Assembly (NCBI GenBank): GCA_026874595.1
Contig: CM049308.1
Location: 80,584,124-80,648,123 of the forward strand
Length of the DNA stretch: 64,000 nt
Direction of reading: 5' to 3'
Source of the DNA: Sipunculus nudus
Lineage: Eukaryota; Annelida; Sipuncula; Golfingiida; Sipunculidae
Position 1 is the stretch's first letter. Every line of letters starts with the position of its first letter. Position numbers and translations under genes: made by a program. Below are positions 31,541-45,090 of this stretch, in pieces. The notes below the pieces were generated by a model. The model had not been told where the DNA came from, made no database searches, and worked only from the letters and a program-made list of their open reading frames with translations.

Positions 31541-32758
31541 AAAATGAATAAAACATAGTAATATTTTAACCAAATGTTTTATTTATGTATTTGAAAAAAA
31601 AAATAAAGAAAATCAAATACAAGCACATATGATAAAATACAATATCCTACAATTATATATACAAGTCACAGATATACAACTAAATGTTTCATTCAAACAT
31701 ATTCATACAATTTTATTTGATAAAAAAATTACAAATATAAGCACAAGCACATGTAAGCACAAAATGTTTATCTACTTGTATATATGTATAATTCCTTAAT
31801 ATTGATCTAAAATATTTCATTCACATCCTGTCTTAAATTCACAGCAAAAAAATGCAATATATATATCCACATGTACTTATGTTTATCAATTTAACCACTG
31901 ATACAGATTGTAGGTATTTTCAAATAGAACTTTGATTCTCAGAAATACACATTCCTTGGTTAAGTACAATTCATACAAGTTCATATTCTAAAAAATACAA
32001 ATAAAAGCACAAGCACATATAAGCACAAACTGTTTATCTACTTGTATATATGTAAAATTCCTTGATTTAAGGATAGATCTAAAATATTTCATTCCCATCC
32101 TGTCCTAAAATCAGAGAAAAATTGCATTATATACATCAAAATGATTGTATACTATGCCTAGCTTAGTTCATTGAACATACTTGTACAAGCTCAAGTCCTT
32201 AGATATGAAAAAAAAAATGGTTGTGTACTCTGCCTAGCTTGGTTCACTGAACATACCTGTACAAACTTTAGTCCTTAGATCTCAAAACAATGAAGGCCTA
32301 GCTGACCATATTGACAATTGATAGGTTGATGCCTAGCTGTCTCATACACCTTGAATTCTACATACTCTATTATTTATATTTATAAATATCACTATCATTA
32401 GTTTTAATTTTCTAACTTTATACAAAAACTTACTTTATGCCAGTACATACAGATGACCGATCTTTATTTCCCCTGTACACTATAAGGAGCAATCATATAT
32501 AATACAGCGTAATAACAAGATATCTAGAAGTATAGTACATAAAACAATGATTTAATATAATGGTTTTACAAAAAAAAACTAACATGTCAACCATTACTAT
32601 AAACCAATGTATAACCCCACATTAAAAACCAAATAAACAACCATTGTCTTGTATATTGTATAAAACAATCATGGTAAATTCTAGTCTTTTAGAAAGTCAT
32701 ATTGTGTATAATCATAAATAAAACATTTGATTACCATATAACTGTGTTTAATTATTCA

Positions 32759-33103
32759 TAATCTCAGGTTTCATAAATTAGACCATTATGGTAAGTTTGT
32801 CCTAGTAGAAGCTCTGATCCAACTAGTACATTTATATATGATTGGAGTTTGTCCTAGTAGAGACCACGATCGGAGTTTGTCCTAGTAGAATCGCCGATTC
32901 TACTAGTAGAAAGTCTAATTATGTTGTGGTCTCTGGTTGATCGGAGTTTATCCTAGTAGAGGCTATGATCGGAGTTTGTCCTAGTAGAATCACCGATCCT
33001 ACTAGTAGAAAGTCTGATCGGAGTTTCTCCTAGTTGAAAGTCCAATCTGACTTTGTCCTAGTAGGATCGACGATTCTACTGGATAGGAGTTTGTCCTGTG
33101 ACA
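32759..33103 (-). repeat. Right arm of element 3
   Basis: The reverse complement of the left arm: begins TAATCTCAGGTTTC and ends GGACAAACTCC-type units reading outward to CTGTGACA. Confidence 0.85.
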
Positions 33104-33213
33104 TATACATGGATGATGGCATGGTGCCCTCACACCCTCACCTAGCCGGGGACCTAGTTTCCCTATCCCATCACTTGAATATGATATACACTTCACCTTG
33201 TGTGAAATACCTC

Positions 33214-33233
33214 GGGGGGGGGGGGGGGGGGGG
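33214..33233. repeat. (G)20 tract
   Basis: An uninterrupted run of 20 G on the + strand. Shorter G- or C-runs also lie near 7642, 38408 and 42835. Confidence 0.9.
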
Positions 33234-36200
33234 ACCTGATCAGTAGGTGGTTTCAAACCATTTTGATATGCATAAATTTGTTGCTTATGTATGTGACTGC
33301 TGTGTCAGCATAGTTGCTTTAGATTCAGGGAATAGAATGAATGTGTTGAATTGTGAGGCTTTACACCATGTAGTTGAATGTCAGATGGCACCCACAAACC
33401 AGTTCAGCTGTATGTTTGTATGAACTCACTATACCAGGGTTGAAACCCATTCGGGCTATCCACATGTACAGTATTTTAAAACCAATTAAGGTATTTTCAG
33501 AACAAAATGTAGAGTATTTACTTATTACAGCACAGCCTTAATTCATTGTTTTCTAATAAATTGTCTGTGTGTGATATTATCAACATCATATACTCAGATT
33601 AGGTATATTTTCCCTGTCATCTAACTTGATTACTTACAGGATAATAAAATATTGCTGTGAGCAATAACATTTGTGAGGATAATGCTAAGATTGGATTAAC
33701 TTCCTGACTTGTTGATTGCTTGTTCGTTAATAAAATGTCACAGCCAGCATTATATGGCCAGCCATCTGTCAGGCATCTCACTGGGTGCTCAACAGGTACT
33801 TTTCATCCGGTAATAATAAAGTCACAAATGTAAAGAAAAATCCTTGTGTCTGGTCAAGTTTTATGGAAACTCGGCCACACCTTCCCCTGTGACAACTTTT
33901 TGCCCAGAGGGATTCATTTGTCCAGGACCCAAACAAATTTTCTACCGGAAATGGGACTGTCAATAGCGTTATTTGCATGGTTCTAATGACCAGATGATTG
34001 CTTGGCAATTTCCCTCAGGGAGGCCCTTTGTAATAATCTCCAGACTCTCTAGAACAGGTAGATTATTTTCCTGGTTCCAAGGGACTTGTCATCACTTTGT
34101 GAAGAGTGAGCAAGATAGATGTTGCCGCACATGGAGGAATTTACCTTTTTATTGAAGCGGAATTAAGATTAATGAGAAATCTGAGATATATGTGTGTATA
34201 CTTTTATATATATTCCTTAGGTATTTTATCAAAGGAGTATCATAGATTCATAGCTTCTTCAAATTATATGGATTCTTAAAATCTGTATTAAAGGGCATCA
34301 ACTACAATAATTTGAAAGAGATGGTAGCTTTAAGAGATAGAGAGCTCCTAACGTTTTAATATTGTGATAGCAAGGTAACATAATTTTTAAGACAAGTCTT
34401 TTCAAATGACTCATCTAGAAACATTTGATATTCATGTATGTGAATGGTGGTGTTTGCTAACATTAATCTATTGGAATGAAATAAATTAAATGTGTCACAA
34501 CTGTCATTTAGATAGGGCATGAATTTGGACCTTACAAACATTTTTATTCACAATTTACAACTGAATCATATCAGCTAAGATATATAACAGTCAAAATAGT
34601 TTTTTTTTGGTTAAAATATAATGTTTGTATCAGGGCTCTTTATTAAGGAAATGAAGAATTGATCTTTCTTATAGGAGGGTGCTGCCACCTGAAAATATTG
34701 AAGCAGTTATCCTGATCTGGTTCACTCAGTCTGATTTATGTTAGTATTTTAAGACTCTAGATGTTGGCATGTGTAAACCAATTCTATTTCTTCAGTAAGT
34801 AATTATATATTTATTATATTTGTACATTCAGCAACCTTCTGTTATTTCAATTAAATACATTTTAGTAATCAGGGAAATGCCCATTATTGCCTATGTAGCC
34901 ACACTATGTCCAGCTAAGTTTGTATTTAGGATAGTGTTCATATCACAGTATTTAATTAGAGAAAGTATATGTCTACATGTATTGCTATCTCTACACACAT
35001 GATATACAGTGACAAGAATCAGATTGAGTAACAGTGCACTCAGTGACCTCAGTGTGAATGACATAATGCAGTCCACCAAGTGGGAACATCTTATCATCAA
35101 TGTAAATAGTTCTCTAACGTGGTGTGTACATGTGGTCCATACAGAACATGATGGCTCTACCTTAAAAGGCATGGATAAGTGGGAGTGTATTTGTTAGCTG
35201 TTACACAGGTAGTTAATATCTCATAATGTGAGTACAGAGGACTTATGTATCATGTCACCTTTGTTCTTGGTATCTTTTATACTTCATTTAAATGACTGTA
35301 TACCAAACTTCACTTCATTGCATTACTAGACTATTAATAACCCAATGTGTCTCTGTATATATATGTGACAGTTTACATTGGAATCCAAATCACCTGGGTC
35401 ATTCAGTGTTATACTAGTTGAAGTTGGAATTCCAATGTTAACCATTATATTGGAAATCCCATGTAAACTATAAGTTAGCCAGGTTACTTTAAAATGACAG
35501 TCTCAACTGTTGTACATTTGAATTCCCATATGAACTGGTTAAATGAACTAAATTCCCACATACATTGTAACATATGTTAGGACATTTTCTGAAATGGGTG
35601 TGTCTGTATAAGAGAGAATACCACCCTCTTCATTCCCCACTGGACGGCAGCAGGTGTCTGTAGTAGAGAGATGTCAATTAAAAACAGGTTCAGGTAAGGA
35701 GGGGTTACCGTCTTTGTATAAAAATGTTTAAAAATTTACTAAGATTTCTTAATGGATATTTTCACATGTTCAATTAATAAGTTATATGTGACTGAATGCA
35801 AAGTACAAAAAGTGTTGGTTTTGCCTTAATTTACATGATGAATATAAGTTCAGTGCTGTTTCACAGGTAGCATTATCTACATTTTTAACTGTAGTAGCTG
35901 GAGGTATTATGTCACATGTATGCACTAGTGTCTTTTTACTACATTGAGTCAGCCTTGAGTTGTCATCAGGTTTGTTATTTATAACACTATGCTAAAACTA
36001 GCCATAAGAGTCATGTTACTGTGCCATCCATATAAGTAACTGACATATGAAAATTAATTAATATTTTATATGTGGAGCAATGTATGATGATAAAACTCAT
36101 GTTAATGTCACAGGGGTCGTTCAGTGCACTGTGATATAATACAGGATAGGCTGAGAAAGAAACACAGCCAGAGAATACCTACAATAGCTTCTCCTTGTTA

Positions 36201-36629
36201 TTTGCCTTGTGCTGTCATGTAAGTTGATTTATAGAGAGCCAGTACATTGTGATAGTAGGTGAAAAAAATCCCAGTGCATGTATTATCCATTAGCTTTAAC
36301 TTGCAGTTTAGAATTATATGTGATTTTAAAAATGCACTGACTGTGCCAATCAAATCAGAATTTACTGTGCAAATGGTATGAACAAATATGTATAAAGTAA
36401 ATAAATGCACATACTGACTATTGTTTGAAGAGTATCATATACTAGCGATGAAGTGAATTAAAGAGGCTTAAATGAAAAATATAATATATATAGGAGGTTA
36501 TTATTGAATTCATAAGCAATTAGTTCATTTTGTGAAAATGTTCATGAATCTCAACAACAGTCCCTGTTTATTTATGGCACCACACCTCAGTCCAAGTTAA
36601 TAAGGTCATCTTCATTATACAAAGGGGAT
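33234..36629. other. Intronic or intergenic, one candidate leader exon
   Basis: A possible untranslated exon ends with the donor TTCAG|GTAAGG at 35693/35694. Otherwise no coding signal or repeat was recognised. Confidence 0.4.
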
Positions 36630-36790
36630 TCTGTAGTCAGCTGGGTAGTCTAGTTATAACATGGACACTTACTGAAATCTTCTTCACCTTATAGGGTTTA
36701 AATCCCACCACAGATGTTCTGTTGTGTATAATTTACATATTAGGATCTAATGTAAGCCTCAGTGTTGAGCTTTGGGGGATGTAGTTGCTT
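36630..36790 (+). mobile_element. tRNA-like SINE head
   Basis: An A-box-like GGGTAGTCTAGTTATAACATG and a B-box-like GGGTTTAAATCCCACC lie about 50 bp apart, as in tRNA-derived SINEs. The 3' limit is unclear. Confidence 0.45.
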
Positions 36791-36891
36791 TCTACTGAGT
36801 GCCCTCTTCTGAAGCTGGGACATCTAGCTTACTGACTCTTACTTTGTATCTCTGTTTCAGATCAGGATAAAAACATTTAGGGTTAATCAAA

Positions 36892-36906
36892 ATGCCGAGG
36901 AGGTAA
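36892..36906 (+). promoter_or_regulatory. uORF 1 (MPRR)
   Basis: Four codons and a stop in the leader of the coding exon, with AAA before the ATG (favourable -3 adenine). It lies about 100 nt upstream of the main ATG and could reduce initiation at the main start. Confidence 0.5.
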
Positions 36907-36928
36907 ACGGATCTCAGTCTGAGATAAA

Positions 36929-36943
36929 ATGCTGGTTGTCTGA
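36929..36943 (+). promoter_or_regulatory. uORF 2 (MLVV)
   Basis: A second four-codon uORF, also with AAA before its ATG, ends 49 nt before the main start codon. Two minimal uORFs in one leader suggest translational control, if the exon boundaries are right. Confidence 0.5.
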
Positions 36944-36992
36944 GTACCGTGACAAGTGGAATACATACAGACGGACATCATAGAGGGACAAG

Positions 36993-37109
36993 ATGGCAGG
37001 CTCTGGAGACCAGGGTGTGAACTGGAAAGAGCGGTGTGAGACCATGGAAGCCTCGCTGCTCAAGTTCAAGCAGCAGGCCTCCAGGATACGAGAACTACTC
37101 TCCAATAAG
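36993..37109 (+). CDS. First coding exon of a coiled-coil protein, family not identified
   Basis: The ATG at 36993 lies in a good Kozak context (ACAAGATGG). The exon encodes 39 residues, beginning MAGSGDQGVNWKERCETM and continuing ASLLKFKQQASRIRELLSNK, and ends in phase 0 at AAG|GTAAGT. The heptad-like spacing of hydrophobic residues and the many K/R/E/Q residues suggest the start of a long coiled coil. The style recalls GRIP-type golgins and other Golgi or centrosomal coiled-coil proteins, but I cannot name it. No following exon is recognised up to 64 kb, so the next intron seems to exceed 26 kb or small exons were missed. Confidence 0.7.
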
Positions 37110-40100
37110 GTAAGTTCCATCTTGTACAAGATATGTTGGATTATTGCCATTATTTGCTTCCATGTTAGCTCACCTGTGTGCCGTTGCCATGGTGCAGCAT
37201 CCATCCATTATCAGTAGTATGTATACCTGCTGTTTTATGCCTTTTAGCTGTCATAAAAGTGGTTTCTGTCCTTATACCGAGGCATTTTACATACTGGCAG
37301 AGTGGTAAGGGAATGGTGATCACACCAGGGTATCAACTTACACCTGTATGAATGTGCAAAGTTTATGAAAAGTTTTTAATCATAACTGCCAAGGGCACAT
37401 TTATGAAATGTCAACCTAGCAGATATAATATTATATTATAGCAGCCATTAAAAAAAAATAAACATAATTAGCCATTCATTTCTAAGAAGTATTCAGCTTA
37501 GGTTGTGCAGTTTGAATAAGTAATAAAATTTCAAGAGGTGTCATGTTTGAAGTTTGATAATTTGTACTTTTCTGCGGTTCTCATATGCAACATTTTCACA
37601 TCTGAATATCAAGCACTTTGGCTTTTGTTTAACCCCAATAAAAAAATATATTCAGGGATATAGATTATTTAACAAGAGTGTCCTGTACTTGACAAAGGGA
37701 AGTGTTTTTTTTTACTATATATCATGATTGTTTACTACAGGGGAATGTGTATTATGTGTATTAAACTGGACTGTATATTTAATCATATTAGGTCATATTC
37801 AGTATTGGACAGAAATGTCCTTGTGTTCAGAAAAGACAGATATTGAACAGATAATAAAATTTACCATCAGCATACCTATAGAGGAAAATATTTTGTCTAT
37901 AGATCAGTAATAACAAAAACTGCTGGCCCATAAAATAGACCTGACACAGGGCGACATATTTGTATATTCAAGTTTGCAGTAGACAAGAAGGCATAGGGAG
38001 GAAATGGTTTTTGATAAAAGACTACATTAAGGCCAGTTAGTCATCTGCAGGACCTTTTTGTCATTTGCTCATTTTATAGCTTTATAGCTGTCTTGGAGGG
38101 ACCAGTTATTTATAAGATAAAATCATAAGACATTAAAAACTTGATTGATAAATGCACTACAGTGTATTGGGAACTCTTGGCTTGATTTTAAGGTCCATGG
38201 TGCCTGAATATGATTCAGCCTGGGCAGGTTTAGATACAGATGTTTTTTATACAGATGATTATGTAGACAGCCCATAAATCTGCCCTTACACTAAGTTACA
38301 GTTAATGCTGGGTCATTTTCCATGTTTGGTCTTGCAATTTATTACCCATCCATCAGAGCTTTCATTGTTCATAACTTCATCTCTCTCTCTCTCATTTTTT
38401 TTTTTTTGGGGGGGGGGGGGAGGGTGCTAATTGCAATGTGTAAAGAATTCATGAAACTGCATTTTGGGTCATAAATTTAATACAGTTAGGCTTTAGATGG
38501 TTAGGATTTGCTGAGACTGTTTATTAATTTGTACATTGTGTCTTTCTGACATTGAGAGTAAATATAGAACAGGCTTGTTACCTTTATGGTCAATAACTGC
38601 TGTGCCCACTGATGTCTTATTGATCAATCTAAGCTAGTAGTTGTACAGCCTCATTCCTGCCATATTATTACAGTAGGCTCATGTCCCACTTTTGGCATTG
38701 TGTTTAGTAAAACACTGCCCATATTCAAAGCACAGTGTAACATTTTAGCCTTGTGTATGGATATACACATAATCATACATTGTCAGTTGGTATTTTAATC
38801 GAAAATTCATTTTTTTTTCATATTGATATTGAATTTAATTTTGAATGGATTGTTGGGATTAAAAAGTTTTATTAACACATGCCCCATAGATCACACTTTC
38901 CCAGTTTTACTAGCAGTTACCTGTATGCAGGATCTGTAATAATTACAGGTACATCTGGTCAGGCCAAGAATCTGTATGTGTGGTCATTTCTTTCATATCA
39001 GTAGCAAGGGTTTTTCAACGCTGATCTGCATAGTCTATCATAAGATTTTTCTGATCGATCAATACTTGAGTCATGACCCTATTCTACCAAAAAGTGTACA
39101 GCAATGGCCATCCATACCATCAAAATGACATTGCTCTGCTTAGGTAGTGGTCTAAATAGCATAGTTTTTGACATGGCATGTGATGAAACATTGACATCTT
39201 GGTAGACTTTTGTGTTAGAGGGGCAAAAGTGCTGCCACCCAAAAGCCAGAAAAAGTTAAAAAAAAAAGGTAACCAGGGCAACCAGAGAATGTCATTCTTC
39301 AGCTGATGAGTGATGAGAAAATGTTATTACTCTTACTGAAATATAAAGGAAATGTAAAGCTTGCAGTACTTAAGGAATTCTAAAAAAACTGGAATACGTT
39401 TCCTAATTGTAACTTTAGAGAAATCTGAGGAAAAAAACCTGTATGACAGAACTTTGTAGAAATCCTTAAACAACTAGGCCCTGAAAACTAATTTGTAACA
39501 GAATGAGTTGTCCAACATGATTGTTAGTGTTTCAACCTGTGTATTACCCATAAAGCTTGATACATAAAATTACTGCTGACATTGCTAGTTTTGCTTTTGC
39601 TAATTCACATCTGTATGATCCTCAAAGTTCATTAAACTGATTGAACATCACTTGTGGCTGCAGGGGACAGTCATCTGGGTCAGTTTCTAATATCAGAATA
39701 AGTGAGCTGATGTGACTTTGGCAACAATTAATGGCAAGTGACAGTTGATGTTGGTACTGAATTTCCCCTTGCTCACATTTCCCATGGGGAACAAGATACA
39801 ATTTGTATATAGATTGAGGGTCTCACTGGTTATTGACTTAACGTTCACATGTAGTGATTGAAACACAACTGTTGAAGCCAAGCTGCATAACTCCTGATCT
39901 TTTCACATGTTATAGTTTCCCCTTCTTTAGGAATTTATATTATGAAATTAAATCAATAACTTCAATGATTTTCAGTATCAATAGGGTTTAGTTATGTCTT
40001 TTAAAGCCATGTTCAGTCTATACCCATGTTCACTGAATACAGCATTGAGTACCATTTTACTGCTTCTAAATCGACATTCTGCTCACCAGTTAACATTTGT

Positions 40101-40131
40101 GTTTTGACAACATTGGCAGGTATTTTAGATA
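37110..40131. other. Putative intron, nothing recognised
   Basis: AT-rich with a T/G homopolymer at 38.4 kb; no exon identified. Confidence 0.45.
38388..38420. repeat. CT-rich, T-run and G-run
   Basis: Tandem CT units, about 13 T and then 13 G in direct succession. Confidence 0.85.
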
Positions 40132-40851
40132 TACAGTGAAACCTCTATAATGTGAGCAGACTGGGGACTTGGCTAAACTGCCCACTGTATAGAGGTGCCC
40201 ATTATATGGAGGTCATGACCACAACATAAATAATGAGAAGGAAAAAAAAACAGGACTATCAAAAAGTGCCCATTATATAGAGGTGCCCACTTTATTGTGG
40301 TGCCCATTAGGAACTGTACCAAATCCATTAATATGGTATTCACATCAACGCAGTGTGATCACACATTAATTTTATGCATGTCCAATATCGTATCTACAAT
40401 GAATACAAGGAAGAATATATATGTGAATGAGCTATATAAACACGAGAAGTAAATCAAATGCCAAATATCAGCTACCGTATTCAGTGTTGGAAAAAACATG
40501 TTGGACATGCTTGTAGTGTGAACTTTGCTGAAGTTTAGCATCTCAATTAGAACATTAGCAAATCTTAGTTTGTCTGTAATAGAGAGGTGTCTGCATTAAA
40601 GAGGTTATTATTCTTCCATGTCTGCCTCTCACAGCACTGTTTCAAGTGTGCAAAATAGAGAGGTGCACATAGAAGAGAGGGTTCTGTATTAGAGAGGTTA
40701 CCTAATCCCCAAGTCTCCATCCATTAGGACTGCCTCTAGTGTGCTTTAGTCATGTGCTCACAATAGAGAGGTTACAGACCTTAATCTGTTTCACATGAAG
40801 TTCTTTTGTGACTAATATAGAGGTATCTGCAGTTTGAGAGGTATTCCTGTA
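40132..40851. mobile_element. pogo/Tigger-like MITE, 720 bp
   Basis: The ends TACAGTGAAACCTCTATAA and (reverse) TACAGGAATACCTCTCAAA are imperfect TIRs with TA targets. The interior is full of TATAGAGGTGCCCATTA and AGAGAGGT motifs, the GAGG words typical of Tc1/mariner pogo-Tigger ends. No transposase frame is present. Confidence 0.75.
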
Positions 40852-42994
40852 TTTCCTATTTGTATTATTGCAGTGAGTATTGCTAGATCTGCATCAGAAC
40901 ACAAGAATTTGATTGGGTCTTCCTGATATGAGGAACAGTTGCTCCACCATGCTTTGTAAAAATCTATTCAGAATATTCAGTACAGCTGTAATTATACTTT
41001 AATCATAGCCTAGTGAACTGGGGCAGCATACTGGAAATGAGTTTCTGATTGTATCAAAACTGCTTCTGGATTATTAAAGGTCAGTGGCAGCATATAGTTT
41101 TAAGCATTTGGAGTTTTCCCCATTTGTGTGGATAAAAAACTAATTGCCTACAATTTCAGACACTTTATATTAACTGGATCACATCCCGGTTTGATGTAAT
41201 GTCATGTGCAGCTGCTCTGGTGTGATTTATTTGATAAAAGGGAGTAACCTTGAAGATTCAGGGCCATATCTCATTGAAATGAGACCCTGGTGACATTGTG
41301 AATAGTATCAAAAAGGAAAACATATCCCTGTGTCTGTGCAAGCAGAAACAAAGCTTTGGTATTTTATGATTTTAATCTGTCATGGTTGGCCTGTACAGCT
41401 GTGTTTAATGTATTTGTTTAAAATTTTTTTTTAGATCCAGTGAGTGTTTGGTATTATTTGATATTTATAAAATAACAGAAACAATATCAGCTGCAGGGTT
41501 TAAAGATGTCTGTTAGGTGGAATAATCTGAAAATTTTGTAGATACTAAATCAAACTTTTTTTTCTAAAGAAGGGGTAATATCATGATGAACACATTGCTG
41601 GATACATGTCACAAGATGATAAATTTCCTTTGCGCTTTATATTGGTTTTACAAAACCTCTTGGGTGTAATTTATGTTCTTTCATTTATTTTTTTGCTTTA
41701 TATGCTTTATATAACAGCAAAAACAACAATAATAATAATAACAGTAATAATATTGGTATAAATAATAATAATCATCATCATCATTTCTTTTTAAGTCTGT
41801 TGTTATGGATTATTAATACTGCATGGATTCAAAAAGAGGGTTTGACCAAGCTGACATACTAGAAATGTAGAATATCTTAACTGACAGTCTGTATCATATC
41901 TGCTTAATGAAAACTAAAATGTATTACATGTTTATTATGGTCGTTATAGAAATTTAGTGTAATAATAAAAATTGCTTTTTTTGCACTCATTAAAGGCTCA
42001 AACAATGAATAATACAGAAAAAAAGCCAAAGTTATGATATAACAAATATTATAAAATTTTTATTTTCCAATATTTTGAAATTCTTTCATGGGAATATGAC
42101 TTTCATAGTTAAAATAGTATATATCATGCAGATAATAAAATAAAATAACTCAGGTTTGACTCTAGCTAACTACCCTGCATAATAATTTGCCTGGAACACT
42201 ACAGCAATGAATAGTAAATGAATTCATCACTGCCTAATGCAAGCTAAAATTATTTGGACTAACTGCTACATGTGTCCAGAATATTCATTCAATACTGCCC
42301 ATGCAGACATATTATATGTTGCTGGCTTTGTTGATGGATATGGTGATTAATTCAGTATGGTCCATGCAAACATTTGTATGATAACCTCTGTTGTTGTTCT
42401 GGTAATTAATTCATTACATAAAGGGTTGGAGATTATCATTATTCTACTGTTCTATAGAAGACACCAGTGTTGTGTTAATAGAAAGCCTTAGTTGTTTTCC
42501 ATTAACAATAACAGGAGCTCTTTTAAGTCAAAGTCATTTGTGAAGGACTGATCATTTAAGATCTAAGGATTAAAGCCTTCCATTCACCTACTTTGTTTAT
42601 AGAATTTATGTGATTTCTGGCTCACTTTGCCAACATATTCATGAATTCTAGGGGGTTCCTGTTGAGAAAAATTCTTATATAAAACCTCTGTGACAGATGT
42701 ATGTTTATCTACAACCTGTTAATATTGAACACAGCAATGTTGACAAATGAAAAAATCATGCAAACCTTAGGTTGCATATATGATGAATTTGACTCCCTGC
42801 CAGATGTCCTTTTTAATGTATTTGAACTCTTTTACCCCCCCCCCCCCATATAAAAACACATTTATATAAATAAAATGAAAACCCTGAATGCAGTTGGATT
42901 GGCATTTTCTGGCCTATTTGTATGAAAGGTTCAAGGAATTATCTTCATTTACGGTAATATTTATCAGGTATTAGAATAGTGCCCTTTAACAATT
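40852..42994. other. Putative intron, nothing recognised besides microsatellites
   Basis: AT-rich, trinucleotide tract at 41.7 kb and a C-run near 42835. Confidence 0.45.
41716..41785. repeat. AAT/ATC trinucleotide-rich tract
   Basis: Imperfect ACAATAATAATAATAAC and ATAATAATAATCATCATCAT runs. Confidence 0.8.
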
Positions 42995-43140
42995 TAGGTT
43001 GGACATAGCCTAGTTGTTAAGGCTTTAAATACTTGAACTTAAAGTCCCTGGTTCAAATCCTGTCCTCTAAGATGAAATGATGATTTTTTTTATGGAGCCT
43101 TAAATATTTACTTGAATGTCTTAATAATAGGTCATGACTC
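42995..43140 (+). mobile_element. tRNA-derived SINE
   Basis: The A box TAGCCTAGTTGTTAAGG (43006-43022) and B box GGTTCAAATCC (43050-43060) have tRNA spacing and close-to-consensus sequence. There is no cloverleaf with intact acceptor stem, so a SINE is more likely than a tRNA gene. Confidence 0.6.
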
Positions 43141-43904
43141 CTGGATTATTCCTATAATGATTGTATATAAAACAAAGTATAGAAGGCATAATAATAACTT
43201 GTTATTCACATGCTTATTACATAATCTGTAATATAATTACTGGTGTAATATTACAAAAAAAACATATAATACAGGGTTACGGTCATCCTAAGTATAGGCA
43301 GTAGTTTTCACCAAAATTTCAAACTGTGTGCTGCAGTACTTAGAATAACAATAATTACTAAATGTCTGCATTATCAGAAAACTGTTTTCAAGCTGTGGAC
43401 TGAAAAACAGATAATTTTTTTCTGTGGTTAAAGGGAAATGAATTATGTGTATTAAAGAAAGTGAAACTTGCAGTGAAACTTACTATACATATAAAAAGAA
43501 AGTGTTTTTTAATGGAATTTTAAGAGGACATACACTACCTTGTTTTATGGTAGTAATAAAAAAAGTATTTTATATCTGGTGCTCAGCTGTAAATATTATT
43601 TCATTTTTGATGAATCACCAGAACCTGATTGGGTGTTACCATGGTAACAACATGGCTGATCTAGTGGGAGGTGGGAAGGTTAGGACTGTGACCTACAGAT
43701 GTCACTGGTGGTTTAATTAAGGTTGAAGACAAAGTTTCCATGATAAAATATTGACATGAGGCCATTCTTTATTTGTACCCTCAGAACTGGAATAACGCAA
43801 GGTTCATGAATTCCTATTAATCTCCTGCCAGTCTTGCGTTTCGGTGTTATATTAAACATTTCAATGTAATTTAGTTATTTTCACCCAGGTACAGTATTGT
43901 TTTA

Positions 43905-44300
43905 ACTAGTGGTATGCCAATTAATCAGTTATATTGATGATTGGTCGTTTTCTTTTGTAATTGATCAAATGAATTACATTTTTGCATGATCATCACAAAC
44001 GTTTATTGGATTATGTATGCACATCCAAAGAAGTCACATTATCCCCATAAATTATTCTTATTCTATCAGTGATATAAGAAAGTTTGGGCACAAAACAGAG
44101 AACAACATGAAAACTTTACCTTGTGCAACTGATAAGTGTCCACAATATGGCCATTAACTTGACTTTTCATTTTGATGTTCAGGTTAACTTGAATTTATTT
44201 GGTCAATAGTTTAGGTATAATTCTGATAATAGTTCATGGTAATACAGAGGCTACATAAAATAATCGATCAATAATCGATTATCGGTTGTTTTCCATATTT
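43905..44300. mobile_element. Degenerate MITE-like repeat with ATCGATTA ends
   Basis: GTGGTATGCCAATTAATC at the left and AATAATCGATTATCGGTTG at the right are imperfect inverted relatives, the pattern of small hAT-type MITEs. The ends are eroded and no target duplication can be assigned. Confidence 0.35.
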
Positions 44301-44908
44301 CAGTCATCAAATATGACTTTCCAACTGATTCCTAGCACCAGTGATAACCTCACCTTTGTCAAGACAAATTTTTGTAGTCCCATGTGGTAATAATGTATAT
44401 TTTTACCCTAGCTTGATAAATTTGCATGTAACTTTATTTAATGACAACAGTCCCTGAATGTATTTGAATCCTAAACTACGGCTGTTGGAGTGAATCTGAA
44501 ACCCCTGCAGACTTGATCACACAATAAGGGTTAGAATCAGAATGGTGAATGGATTTTTTTTTTCCTTCAGGATTTGATTCATTTATTTTCCAAGAAAAAA
44601 ATTTCATAATGTGTATTGTGTTGATACTTTTATATAAATGCATATTGTTGAAAGTTCATTGAGTCACACCTGACTTATTATGTACTATCCCCTCTGGCTC
44701 TTTGCATCGCAAGTGACGACCAGCGTGAAGTTTCAAGTGGTCACTCCTCCAGTGTGTCCAGGTATTAAGACTAGGGAGGCCTTGGATCCTTTAGTGATGG
44801 CAACATGCCAGAATGATCAGTTCTGTGAATTTTATCTTTTATGACTTGAATGACAAAACTTTGTCTTATGTTCAGGATTCCAGAGCTATAGCAAGAGTGG
44901 GAGAAAGT

Positions 44909-44909
<1 letters not shown>

Positions 44910-44953
<44 letters not shown>

Positions 44954-45039
44954 CATTGGAGAAAACACGGAGAGAGAGAGAGAAAGAGAGAGAGAAAAGG
45001 AGAGAGGGAGATAGGTAGAAAGAGAGAGAAAGGGAAGGG

Positions 45040-45070
<31 letters not shown>

Positions 45071-45090
45071 ACATTAGAGAGAGAAAGAGT
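44910..45090. repeat. (GA)n-rich tract
   Basis: About 20 perfect GA units at 44910-44950, then degenerate GA/GGA/GAAA runs to about 45090. Serine/leucine-rich reading frames on the opposite strand are low-complexity artefacts. Confidence 0.95.

Larger units (their letters stand above)
31163..33103. mobile_element. Foldback-like TIR element 3 (1.94 kb, TGTCA ends)
   Basis: Inverted arms of about 378 bp (31163-31540) and 345 bp (32759-33103) start TGTCACAG and are built of ACTAGGACAAACTCCGATCA-type subrepeats. A run of 28-bp tandem units is seen at 31376-31490. The flanks TATT and TATA suggest a 4-bp target duplication with one mismatch. The AT-rich interior has no long reading frame but holds a ~265-bp direct duplication (about 31720-31865 and 31987-32140). 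The same peptide (..PVESSILLGQS..) appears from both arms only because they are inverted copies. Confidence 0.8.
36861..37109 (+). other. Exon with 5'UTR and first coding segment of the plus-strand gene
   Basis: The exon is bounded by a good acceptor (TCTCTGTTTCAG| at 36860) and a consensus donor (AATAAG|GTAAGT at 37109/37110). Its first 132 nt are leader with two short upstream reading frames; the last 117 nt are coding. Its presence implies at least one upstream untranslated exon. Confidence 0.7.

Noticed and set aside
31067-33256. Two reading frames sharing the peptide PVESSILLGQS
   Set aside because: They come from the two inverted arms of element 3 and have no start or splice context.
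43006-43060. tRNA gene candidate with good A and B boxes
   Set aside because: No acceptor-stem pairing could be drawn by eye; a tRNA-derived SINE is more likely.
44771-45074. Serine/leucine-repeat proteins on the minus strand
   Set aside because: Low-complexity translation of the (GA)n tract.
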